Below the pieces are notes generated by a model. The model was not told where the DNA came from, made no database searches, and saw nothing but the letters and a program-made list of their open reading frames with translations. Shown piece after piece: positions 1 to 7,935 of a stretch of DNA of 64,000 bases. Made by a program: the position numbers and the translations under genes. Each line of letters starts with the position of its first letter. Within the stretch, counting starts at the first letter, position 1. Source of the stretch: Anaeromyxobacter soli (GTDB taxonomy: Bacteria > Myxococcota > Myxococcia > Myxococcales > Anaeromyxobacteraceae); NCBI RefSeq assembly GCF_022808855.1, contig NZ_JAKZLF010000006.1, positions 117,963 through 181,962 on the forward strand, read 5' to 3'.

Positions 1-1181
1 ACGGGGCCACGCTCACGCTGACGGCGGTGCCGGACGCGACCTCGCTGTTCAAGAGCTGGACCGGGTGCACGACGACGAGCGGCGCGACCTGCACCGTCTC
101 GATGTCCTCGGCGAAGACGGTCACGGCGACGTTCCAGCCGAGCACGTACGCCCTCACCGTGAAGACCGCCGGCGTGAACGCCAGCGGCAGCGTCCAGGGC
201 GACGGGATCGACTGCGGCTCCACGACCGGCTGCACCTACGTCGAGGCGAACGGGGCCACCCTCACGCTGACCGCGACGCCGGGGGCGGCGTCGGTCTTCG
301 CGAGCTGGACCGGCTGCACCTCCGCGACCGGCGCCACGTGCACGGTCACCATGACGTCGGCGAAGACGGTCACGGCGAACTTCCAGCCGAGCACGTATGC
401 GCTCACCGTGAACGCGACGGCCCAGGGTGGGGCCGGGACGGTGACCGGACCGGGCATCGACTGCACCACCGGGGTCACCGGAGGTTGCACCGCCGTCGTC
501 GCGAACGGCGCCACCGTGACCCTGACCGCCACCCCGGACGCCAGCTCGATCGTGAAGAGCTGGACCGGCTGCACCTCCGCGTCCGGGAACGTCTGCACGG
601 TCACGATGACCGCCGCGAAGACGGTCACGGCGACGTTCCAGCCGAGCACGTACGCGCTCACGGTCAAGCCGGCCTCGAGCTACGGCGCGACCGGCACGAT
701 CAGCGGGGCGGGGCTCGTGTGCAGCGATCCGGCCGGTTGCGTGACGACCGTCGCGAACGGCAGCGCGGTGACGCTCACGGCCTCGCCCGCGGCAGGCGCC
801 CTGCTGAAGAGCTGGACCGGCTGCACGAGCTCGAGCGGCGACACCTGCACCGTCACGATGTCGTCGGCGAAGACGGTGACGGCCACGTTCCAGCCGAGCA
901 CGTTCCGCCTCACCGTCACGCCGGCGGGGACCGGCTCGGGCACCGTCACGGGCCCTGGCATCGCGTGCACGTCGGGCAGCGCCGACGGCTGCGCGGCGGA
1001 CGAGAGCACCGGCTCGTCCGTCACCTTGACGGCGACGCCGGGCGCCTGCGCCACGTTCACCTCGTGGAGCGGCGCGTGCTACGGCACCGCGAGCCAGTGC
1101 ACCGTCACGATGTCGGTGGCCAGGTCGGTCACGGCCACGTTCGCCGCCGGCACCTGCCCGCTGTCCGCGGCGGCGCGCTGA
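1..1181 (+). CDS. Secreted repeat protein with divergent InlB-type B-repeats (5' truncated)
   Basis: The frame is open from base 3 to the stop at 1179-1181, so the start lies before the window. The protein is a tandem array of about 84-residue units. Each has a TYALTV start, a CTTG/GC cysteine pair, a TLTATP strand, an S-W-TGC motif, and a CTV-M-S-AKTV-TATF end. This is the pattern of the divergent InlB B-repeat family, a small beta domain of secreted or surface proteins. About four full units and one partial unit are visible, with diverged last units and a short tail after TATFAAGTC. Regularly placed Cys pairs suggest one disulfide per repeat, as expected outside the cytoplasm. No membrane or sorting tail is seen at the C-terminus. 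Its substrate or partner cannot be told from sequence. Confidence 0.8.
   Translation, partial: GATLTLTAVPDATSLFKSWTGCTTTSGATCTVSMSSAKTVTATFQPSTYALTVKTAGVNASGSVQGDGIDCGSTTGCTYVEANGATLTLTATPGAASVFASWTGCTSATGATCTVTMTSAKTVTANFQPSTYALTVNATAQGGAGTVTGPGIDCTTGVTGGCTAVVANGATVTLTATPDASSIVKSWTGCTSASGNVCTVTMTAAKTVTATFQPSTYALTVKPASSYGATGTISGAGLVCSDPAGCVTTVANGSAVTLTASPAAGALLKSWTGCTSSSGDTCTVTMSSAKTVTATFQPSTFRLTVTPAGTGSGTVTGPGIACTSGSADGCAADESTGSSVTLTATPGACATFTSWSGACYGTASQCTVTMSVARSVTATFAAGTCPLSAAAR
24..1160 (+). repeat. Coding tandem repeats, about 250 bp period
   Basis: The DNA encoding the InlB-type domains repeats at roughly 250-base intervals. The segment ending in AAGACGGTCACGGCGACGTT followed by CCAGCCGAGCACGTACGC recurs near 112-150, 362-400, 617-655 and 868-905. 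The identity at DNA level is high in the core of the unit and lower between cores, as expected for recombination-prone internal duplication. Confidence 0.8.
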
Positions 1182-1253
1182 GGACGGCCGGGGACGGCGG
1201 CTCGCCGTCCCCGGCTCCCATCGCAGCGGAGGGGCGCTCGCCTCGTCGCGTGA

Positions 1254-2381
1254 TCAAGCGGTGGGCGTGCAGTCGGAGCGAGGCCACGTGAGCGTGAACG
1301 TCGTGCCAGCCTCGCGGGATGAGCTCACTGCGACCGTTCCGCCGTGCGCGCGCATGATCTCGCTGACGATGTAGAGCCCGAGGCCGAGCCCCTCTCGGTT
1401 GCCTGCACCTGCTTCGCCGCGCTGGAACGGATCGAAGAGCCTCAGCAGGCGATCCTCGGTGATGGGCTCACCGTGATTCGTGACCTGCACGACCGCGCCT
1501 TCACTTGCACATGCCGCAGTGACGACCACCGGCCCCTCACCGTAATTCAGGGCGTTCGCGAGGAGATTGCCGACCGCCTGGAACGCACGGTCGCGATCCC
1601 ATTGACCCCAGAGATCACCGCTGGCGTTCAGGATGATCTCTCGATCAGGATTCGTGAGGATCGCGTCCTCGACGGCGGCGTGGCAGACCTCGCCCAGGTC
1701 CACGCGCGTCGTCGTGTCGACCGGGATGCCGTCGCCGAGGCGCCCGCGGGAGAGGTCCAGCAGGTCGCGCACCATCCTGCTCATCCGCTCCGCGTTGCGG
1801 GCGATACGCCCGGCGGCGCGGTCGAGACCCGGCGCGAGGCGGCCCGATCGCAGCATGTGGTCTGCGCTCATCAGGATGGCGCTGAGGGGCGAGCGGAGGT
1901 CGTGGCCCAGCACCCCGATGAAGCGCTCGCGGATTCGCTCCCGCTCCTCCACGAAGTATTCGACGGAGTCGCTGATCGCCTGATCGAGGCCCGCGTTCAG
2001 CCGCGCGAGCTCGACGACGCGGCGCTCCATTCCTTCCATGAGATCGACGGAGCCTGCCTGTTCCTCGGCCTCGGCGTGCAGCAAGAGCCGCAGGATCGTC
2101 GCTCTCAGTACGCGGAACTCGGTGATGAGCTGGGCGAGCTGGTACGCGTGCTTCAGGCGCTGCTTCGCATGCGTGATGGGAAGGCCCTGGAGCATGCCAC
2201 CGGCAGGTGCATCCGGCGCCTTCATCCAGGTGGCCAGCGCGTCGAGGAACTCCGGAAGATCGTTCCGGAGGGCCGAGTCCTCCAGCGGGATGGGTCTCGG
2301 CTCCGCGTGGATCGCGCGCTCCCACTCCGCCATGATGCGGTCGCGTTCGCGCGTCAGAAACTCGTGTGTGATCAAGGTCAT
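1254..2381 (-). CDS. Orphan sensor histidine kinase with RsbRD-type N-terminal domain
   Basis: This 375-residue cytoplasmic kinase has no membrane segment. Residues 1-110 form a helical domain resembling the RsbT co-antagonist (RsbRD) N-terminal domain. The phospho-acceptor is His160 in the GHDLRSPL H-box. The ATPase part has the N-box (GNLLANALNYG), a DPFQRG F-box and GLGLGLY G-box near the C-terminus. The start has GGAG sequences just upstream. No response regulator lies next to it; its only close neighbour is a second, divergent histidine kinase at 2518. The two share architecture and could act on a common partner, but that is inference. Input signal unknown. Confidence 0.88.
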   Translation of the reverse strand: MTLITHEFLTRERDRIMAEWERAIHAEPRPIPLEDSALRNDLPEFLDALATWMKAPDAPAGGMLQGLPITHAKQRLKHAYQLAQLITEFRVLRATILRLLLHAEAEEQAGSVDLMEGMERRVVELARLNAGLDQAISDSVEYFVEERERIRERFIGVLGHDLRSPLSAILMSADHMLRSGRLAPGLDRAAGRIARNAERMSRMVRDLLDLSRGRLGDGIPVDTTTRVDLGEVCHAAVEDAILTNPDREIILNASGDLWGQWDRDRAFQAVGNLLANALNYGEGPVVVTAACASEGAVVQVTNHGEPITEDRLLRLFDPFQRGEAGAGNREGLGLGLYIVSEIMRAHGGTVAVSSSREAGTTFTLTWPRSDCTPTA

Positions 2382-2517
2382 GCTCCGCTCCGCGAGCCAG
2401 CAATCCTGGGTGGGCGGAGTAGTACACCATGAGGGCGCAGGCGGCTGCGAGCTCGCCGGCTTTCATGCGACTGGGGACTGGTTACTGCCCGGCGAAAGCC
2501 TAATATTTACAGCCAAG

Positions 2518-3636
2518 ATGCCTGGCACCCGGCGCGTTCCTGCCGGGCACGAGCAGGTCGTGAGCCTCTACGACTTCATCACCAGCGACAAGAACGACAT
2601 CCTCTCTCTCGCCCGAGCGAAGATCATGGCGAGGAGGTGGCCCACCGTCTCCGCCCTGGAGCTGGAGCACGGGCTACCGCTCTTCTTGTCCCAGCTCTCG
2701 GAGACCCTGCGACTGCGGTCGAGCTCCGAGCCGTTCTCAAGCACCGCCATCGGGAACAGCGCAGGCAAGCACGGCGGCGAGGCGCTGGCGAAGAACTTCA
2801 GCGTGGCTCAGCTCGTTCACGACTATGGGGACCTCTGCCAGGCCATCACGGAGACGGCGGTCGTCAAGCACGTGGCGATCAGCGCGAAGGACTTCCAGAC
2901 CCTGAACGGCTGCCTCGACGACGCCATCGCCGGAGCGGTGACCGAGTTCAGCCGCCAGCGAGAGGAGGCGCTCGGCGATGGCGAGGCGGAGCGGCTCGGC
3001 TACCTGACGCACGAGCTGCGCAACCGTCTGTCGACGGCGATGCTCTCGTTCGCGGCGGTGAAGAGCGGGCGGGTGGCGGTCGCCGGGAGCACCGGGTCCA
3101 TCGTCGAGCGCAGCCTCGCGGCGATGCGCGACCTCCTCGACACGACGATCTCCGAGGTGCGACTCGCCGCCGGGAGCCAGGAGCCGAAGCGGATGTCCAT
3201 CGCCCGGTTCCTGCACGAGGCGGAGGGCGCGGCGTCGTTGCAGGCGGCGCAGCGCGAGATGAACGTGACCTTCGCCGACGTGCCGGACGACGTGATGGTC
3301 AAGGCCGACCCGCAGCTCCTCTCGTCGGCGCTCTTCAACCTCATCCAGAACGCCTTCAAGTACTCGGTCCCCCACGGCTACGTGACGGTGCGCACCGTCT
3401 GCGCGGACGCGCTCGTCTCCATCGAGGTGGAAGACGAATGCGGCGGGCTCCCCGAGGGGAACTCCGAGGCGTTCTTCACGCCGTTCGGCAAGCGGCGTGG
3501 CCAGGACCGCACGGGGCTGGGGCTCGGGTTGAACATCAGCCGCAAGGCGGTGAAGGCCTTCGGCGGAGACATCACCGTCCGCAACCTGCCCGGCAAGGGC
3601 TGCATCTTCACCATCACAGTGCCGGTCTCGGCGTAG
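2518..3636 (+). CDS. Orphan sensor histidine kinase, divergent from the one at 1254-2381
   Basis: The protein is 372 residues from the ATG at 2518; a GTG at 2560 is an alternative, and neither has a strong ribosome site. The frame stays open further upstream to 2038, but that stretch is antisense to the other kinase and is left out. Residues 15-150 are a helical sensor-like region similar to RsbRD N-termini. His165 lies in YLTHELRNRLS (H-box). The ATPase domain shows LIQNAFKYS (N-box), VEDECGGLP (a G1 box with E-C in place of the usual D-N/T-G) and TGLGLGLN (G2). No membrane segment. No receiver gene is adjacent, so it is an orphan kinase whose output cannot be assigned here. Confidence 0.85.
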   Translation: MPGTRRVPAGHEQVVSLYDFITSDKNDILSLARAKIMARRWPTVSALELEHGLPLFLSQLSETLRLRSSSEPFSSTAIGNSAGKHGGEALAKNFSVAQLVHDYGDLCQAITETAVVKHVAISAKDFQTLNGCLDDAIAGAVTEFSRQREEALGDGEAERLGYLTHELRNRLSTAMLSFAAVKSGRVAVAGSTGSIVERSLAAMRDLLDTTISEVRLAAGSQEPKRMSIARFLHEAEGAASLQAAQREMNVTFADVPDDVMVKADPQLLSSALFNLIQNAFKYSVPHGYVTVRTVCADALVSIEVEDECGGLPEGNSEAFFTPFGKRRGQDRTGLGLGLNISRKAVKAFGGDITVRNLPGKGCIFTITVPVSA

Positions 3637-3668
3637 CCCGACGGCTCCCTTCGTCGCTGTCCCGCCGG

Positions 3669-4598
3669 TCATGCCGCTGCCAATCCCTGCCGCCAGCTCG
3701 GGTGTGCCGGACGCCACGCCAGCTCGCGCTTGGCCTTGGCATTGGAGGCGCCGCGAAGCTCGGTCATCATCACCACGCCGGCCTCACCTGCGAACAGCCG
3801 TCCGACGAACCGCGGCACCCGCATCGGCTTCCTGGCGCCCAGCGCCTGCGCCAGCGCCGGCAACCACTCGGCGACCGGGGCGGGGTCATCGTCCACCACG
3901 TTGTAGACACCGCGGCTGCCGTGCTCGACCGCCGCCACGGTCGCCTCCGCGGCGTCGGCGACGTGGATGAAGGACCACACGGCGCCACCGTCGCCGACCA
4001 GCGGGAACTTGCGCTTGCGGACCAGCTCGAACTGCTCCTCGCCCGGAGCCATCGATGTGCCCGGCCCGTAGAACCAGCCATAGCGGAGCACGATCCCCTC
4101 CGTCCAGGCGGCGCCGAGCACCGCCGTCTCGAGGTGACGCATCGCCTCCAGGTTCGCGCGCATCTGCCGGGCGGGTGATGGGTCGAGCGGGTCCTCCTCG
4201 CTCTTGACGGCTGCGCCGGTGCGCGCGTACGCGGCGATGTGGCTCTGCGCCACGAACCGCCGCACTCCGACGGCCCGGCCGGCCGAGAGCAGGTGATCCG
4301 TGCCCTCGGTCCGCAGACGGTTGGTCGCCGCGAAAGAGCGCTCCATGTGACGCGTGTCCACCGCTCCGATCGCCGTCAGCTGATGGACGATCACGTCAGG
4401 CCTCGCCCTGCCCACGGCCTCCGCGACCTGATCGCGATCGAGCGCGTCCGCGACCACCGGCACAGCGCCCAGCTCGCGGAGCATCGCCTGCTTGGATTCG
4501 CTGCGGGTCATGCCATGAACCTCATGACCCGCCGCCACGAGACGCGGCACGAGCTGCTTTCCAATCGCGCCCGTCGCTCCAGCCACGAACACTCTCAT
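3669..4598 (-). CDS. NAD(P)-dependent epimerase/dehydratase (extended SDR)
   Basis: The 309-residue protein starts with MRVFVAGATGAIG, a Rossmann GxxGxxG motif at the extreme N-terminus. The start codon is preceded by GCGAGGAGG, which decides it over a longer upstream frame. The C-terminal half has the GVYNVVDDDPAPVAEWL segment typical of NAD-dependent epimerase/dehydratase proteins. The usual YxxxK pair is not evident: the expected region reads YARTGAAVKSEE. This makes an atypical, NmrA-like or non-classical member possible. It ends 32 bases from the convergent kinase stop at 3636. Substrate unknown; many relatives are annotated as nucleoside-diphosphate-sugar epimerases without proof. Confidence 0.8.
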   Translation of the reverse strand: MRVFVAGATGAIGKQLVPRLVAAGHEVHGMTRSESKQAMLRELGAVPVVADALDRDQVAEAVGRARPDVIVHQLTAIGAVDTRHMERSFAATNRLRTEGTDHLLSAGRAVGVRRFVAQSHIAAYARTGAAVKSEEDPLDPSPARQMRANLEAMRHLETAVLGAAWTEGIVLRYGWFYGPGTSMAPGEEQFELVRKRKFPLVGDGGAVWSFIHVADAAEATVAAVEHGSRGVYNVVDDDPAPVAEWLPALAQALGARKPMRVPRFVGRLFAGEAGVVMMTELRGASNAKAKRELAWRPAHPSWRQGLAAA

Positions 4599-4803
4599 CG
4601 TCGGCCTCCTCGCTCGAGGGGAGTCCACCGGACCGCTGGGGCTCGCGCGGCGGAATAGCCGGCTCGTCCATTGCGTGTGCGGTGCCCTGCCCGCTTCTGT
4701 CCTCACGTCGTGTCGTCATGACCACGAACGACAGGGGCTGAAGGTTACAGAACCCTTTCCTGGGAAGCGGTGGCCGCGAGGCGCTGACCGTCGCGCGGCT
4801 CGG

Positions 4804-6051
4804 TCATCCCACGTATCGCGAGCTGCTGCCGTCCCGCTCGCTCGTTCCAGCTCTCGCCGCGTCGATGATCCGCGCGACGTTCTCCTCGGACATGAACTCG
4901 GGGAGGGGCGTCGCACCGGTCATCGCCGACAGGTAGGCATCCGTCGCGGGCTGGTTGTGTTGCAGCGCGGCGAAGAGCGCCTGGAGCGGGGGCGGCGGCG
5001 GCTCGAGCGTGGCGATCTCGTTGGTGAGCTCGTACATCGGTCGAACGCGCTCGTTCCGGGCCGCCTCGTGAGCGGCCAGGAGGTCCTCGAGCGGGCCGCG
5101 GCCGGACAGGCCTGCATCGAGCGCCTCGACGAGCCGCTCGGCGTCGATGAAGGAGTCGCTGATGCCCTGCGCCGTCATCGGGTCCTTGCAGTAGCCGGCG
5201 TCGCCGACGAGCGCCCACCCGGCGCCGTACGGCCGCCGGAAGTAGCCGGGCACGCCGGCGACACCGTACCAGCGCTCCTCGCGCGTTCCCTGCGATACCC
5301 GGGCGCCGAAGTCCGACGCCAGCGCGAGCGCCTGCGCGACGTGGGCCTCGACGTCGGCCCGCACCTCGGCGAAGCGCCGGGCGGGCCAGTTCACCATCAC
5401 GAGGTGGAGCCCGTCGTGGGTGGGGGCTCCGCCGAACGCGCAGCGCTCGCGCAGATACAGCTCGAGGTCTTCCTGCCGAACGCCGCTGAAGTAGGAATAG
5501 TAGGCGCAGACGGCGATCGGGCGCGTGTCGTACTCGGGGGCCCGCACGGCCGCGGCGACGAAGGAGTGAACGCCGTCAGCGCCGATGACGATCCGGGCCC
5601 GCTCCTCGACCTGCTTCCCCCCGGCGCCTCGCCCCCGGAGCCCGACGACCGCGCCGTCTGCGAAGAGCAGGTCGTCGACCGTGAAGGACTCGCGCACCTC
5701 GGCGCCGCTCCGCGCCGCGGCGTTCACGAGGAGGCCGTCGAGGATCGTGCGCCTCGGACAGAATCCCCCCCGGCCGCCATTGGCGCCGCGGATGGTGCCC
5801 CGGAGCACGAAGGGGCCGACGTCGAGGGACATGCGCCGGCAGATCGGCGGAAGCCCCGTGGCCGCGAGCGCGTCGAGGAGACCCCACCGCGCCAGGGCCT
5901 CGGCACCGTGGGGCCAGAGAATGTGCGTGGAGATGGTGTCGCTGGGAAACCTCGCCCGATCCACCAGCAGCACCCTGTAGCCCTTCCGTGCAAGCAGCAT
6001 GGCGGTGGGCGATCCGGCGCAGCGGGCGCCGACGACGATGGCATCGTACAT
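4804..6051 (-). CDS. FAD-dependent oxidoreductase/monooxygenase (geranylgeranyl reductase-like fold)
   Basis: This is a 415-residue flavoprotein of the PHBH/geranylgeranyl-reductase superfamily. MYDAIVVGARCAGS gives the N-terminal dinucleotide-binding motif. A DR motif (VDRARFPSDT) follows, then VIGADGVHS, and LVGDAGYCKDPMTAQGIS is the second FAD-binding GD motif. The start at 6051 has GGGAGGAC eight bases upstream. A frame extending to 6186 crosses a strong inverted repeat and is not used. It lies downstream of a LuxR-type regulator on the same strand, separated by the hairpin at 6139-6182. The pairing suggests, but does not show, that the regulator controls it. The substrate is not predictable. 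Confidence 0.85.
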   Translation of the reverse strand: MYDAIVVGARCAGSPTAMLLARKGYRVLLVDRARFPSDTISTHILWPHGAEALARWGLLDALAATGLPPICRRMSLDVGPFVLRGTIRGANGGRGGFCPRRTILDGLLVNAAARSGAEVRESFTVDDLLFADGAVVGLRGRGAGGKQVEERARIVIGADGVHSFVAAAVRAPEYDTRPIAVCAYYSYFSGVRQEDLELYLRERCAFGGAPTHDGLHLVMVNWPARRFAEVRADVEAHVAQALALASDFGARVSQGTREERWYGVAGVPGYFRRPYGAGWALVGDAGYCKDPMTAQGISDSFIDAERLVEALDAGLSGRGPLEDLLAAHEAARNERVRPMYELTNEIATLEPPPPPLQALFAALQHNQPATDAYLSAMTGATPLPEFMSEENVARIIDAARAGTSERDGSSSRYVG

Positions 6052-6138
6052 TCCGTCCTCCCGGTGAAGCCCAATGCGACAGGGCGAAGCGCTCTTCGAC
6101 CTGACCATGCGTAGGAAGGAGCCGCGCCGCCGGCATCG

Positions 6139-6182
6139 GGAGAACCACCCACCACCGCTGCCAGGGCGATGGGTGGTTCTCC
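6139..6182. terminator. Perfect 13-bp inverted repeat between LuxR regulator and FAD oxidoreductase
   Basis: GGAGAACCACCCA at 6139-6151 is the exact reverse complement of TGGGTGGTTCTCC at 6170-6182, with an 18-base loop. It sits 19 bases past the stop of the minus-strand regulator gene and about 90 bases before the next minus-strand start. There is no T-run, so it may be a factor-dependent terminator, an attenuating hairpin or an operator rather than a simple intrinsic terminator. Confidence 0.6.
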
Positions 6183-6201
6183 GCACTCCCGGCGGAGCGG
6201 A

Positions 6202-7836
6202 TCAGACGAGCTCGTGCTCGTACGCGAAGGCGGTCGCGGCCGCCCGCGAGGGGACGTGCAGCTTCCCCAGGATGCTGCTCACGTGTCGGTCCACCGTCTT
6301 CTCGCTCAGGCGGAGCGCGGCGGCGATGGCCTTGTTGGTCTTGCCCGCAGCGACGAGGCGGAGGACCTCGAGCTCCCGTGGCGTCAGGCCGTGAGGGCGG
6401 CGGGAGCTGTCGAGCCTCGCGAGCGAGTCGACGTGGGCGGCGTCGGGCGCGGCTCCGAGCTTCGCGAACATCCGCCGCGCCGCCTCCAGCTCCAGCCGGC
6501 CCCCCTCGTCGTCGCCGAGCGCGCGGCACGCCAGCCCGGTCACCAGGCGCGCCTGCGCAGCTTGATAGGGCGCCTCCATCTCGGCCCAGATGCTCCAGGC
6601 CCTGCGCACCAGGTCGAGCGCCGCCGTCGCGTTCCCCTCCGCAAGCTCGACCGTGCCGCGCGCCTGCAGCGCCAGCGCGCACAGCACGCCCGTCTCGAAG
6701 CGCTGCGCGATGGCCTGCAGCTCGTCGCTGGCGGCGCGGGCCTCCTCCACCTTGCCGCCGGCGAGCAAGATCTCCACGTAGGCCGGGAGCAGGCGAGTCC
6801 GGACCAGGGGATCTGCCGTCCCTCCCACCACTCGACGGAGGGCGGCGACTGCGGCGCCGACGCGCCCCTGCGCCAGGCGCAGCAGGGCCAGCCCGGGTTG
6901 AGGCTCTCGCCCCTCCTCGTTCGCGCTGAGGAACCACGCCTCGGCAGCCGCCTGCTCGCCACGCAAGCGGCTGATCTCGCCCAGCTGATAGGCTGCCTCA
7001 GCAGCCGACGGCCGATCGGTCGCGGCCCGCTCGCGGGCGCGCCGCGCCTCGTCGATGGCCGCTGACCAGTCGCCGCCCAGCTGCAGCACCTCTGCCCGGT
7101 GGACGCGGCAGGCTCCGGTGAACGACACCATCTCCGGCTGGCCGTCACACCAGCGTGCCAGCGCGGCCGTCCATTCCCTGGCGCGCTCCAGCGCGTGAAC
7201 GCTGCGGCAGCATTCGACGATGCTGCAGTACAGAAGCCCGGTAGGAATGGGCGACAGCTCCCCGGAGGTCACCGCCAGCATGGTCTCGTCGAGGAGCGCC
7301 AGCCCTTCCTTCACCCGCCCTTCGTGCAGCCGTGCCCGTCCCTGCAGGTGACGGGCGATGGCCACGAGGTCCTCCTCGCCAGAGCGCTCGCCCGTGTTCG
7401 CGGCCGCGCCGGCGATGGAGAACGCACCCTGCGTGTCGCCCGACCGGAGCCGCTGCTCCGCGACCGGCAAGAGCATGTAGCCGCGCTCCACGCATTCGCT
7501 GCTCTCATGCTCGAGCAACCGTCCCGCGCGCGCGTGCCATGCGGTCGCCCGTCCGGCCTCTCCCCGGAGCAGGAATCGCAGGCCGATCCAGAACGCGCAC
7601 CGGGCGGCGCGAGCCGACCTCGATGCGGCGAGGTGGGCGCGGTAGGCGTGGTCGAGGGCATCCAGGTATTCGCCGTCCCGGCCGACGAGGTACGCCGACA
7701 CCGCCAGGAGCTCGAGATCCTCGGCGCCGAGCGGGGAGCGCCCATCGGCGCGGGTCAGCGAGGTGTACGCCTCGCCCCAGGCCTTGAGCCGGTAGTGCTC
7801 GCGCCCGCGAGCGAGGTCGCCGGTCGAGTCCTCCAT
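6202..7836 (-). CDS. LuxR-family transcriptional regulator with TPR-like helical body
   Basis: The 544-residue protein ends in a LuxR/GerE helix-turn-helix: LTPRELEVLRLVAAGKTNKAIA...SEKTVDRHVSSILGKL, with the usual conserved Glu and Val-Arg residues. The N-terminal 470 residues are alpha-helical repeats rich in Ala/Leu/Arg that look like degenerate TPRs, the layout of many MalT-like regulators, but there is no P-loop STAND ATPase in front. The ATG at 7836 is used because the alternative upstream residues have no family character; AAGGACC lies upstream. It precedes an FAD oxidoreductase on the same strand. The regulated genes and the ligand are not visible. Confidence 0.88.
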   Translation of the reverse strand: MEDSTGDLARGREHYRLKAWGEAYTSLTRADGRSPLGAEDLELLAVSAYLVGRDGEYLDALDHAYRAHLAASRSARAARCAFWIGLRFLLRGEAGRATAWHARAGRLLEHESSECVERGYMLLPVAEQRLRSGDTQGAFSIAGAAANTGERSGEEDLVAIARHLQGRARLHEGRVKEGLALLDETMLAVTSGELSPIPTGLLYCSIVECCRSVHALERAREWTAALARWCDGQPEMVSFTGACRVHRAEVLQLGGDWSAAIDEARRARERAATDRPSAAEAAYQLGEISRLRGEQAAAEAWFLSANEEGREPQPGLALLRLAQGRVGAAVAALRRVVGGTADPLVRTRLLPAYVEILLAGGKVEEARAASDELQAIAQRFETGVLCALALQARGTVELAEGNATAALDLVRRAWSIWAEMEAPYQAAQARLVTGLACRALGDDEGGRLELEAARRMFAKLGAAPDAAHVDSLARLDSSRRPHGLTPRELEVLRLVAAGKTNKAIAAALRLSEKTVDRHVSSILGKLHVPSRAAATAFAYEHELV

Positions 7837-7935
7837 GAGACGGTCCTTAGGGTGACCGGCAGCGACGCGCACGCGGACGCGCCTCCCATCGCCCACCGCG
7901 TGGCGGCCACGTCGAGGCGAGACCTCGCTGCACCG

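Noticed and set aside
1..1181. CRISPR-like regular repeats
   Set aside because: The repeats are about 250 bases, diverged, and encode a continuous protein frame; no short palindromic repeats with unique spacers are present here or elsewhere in the window.
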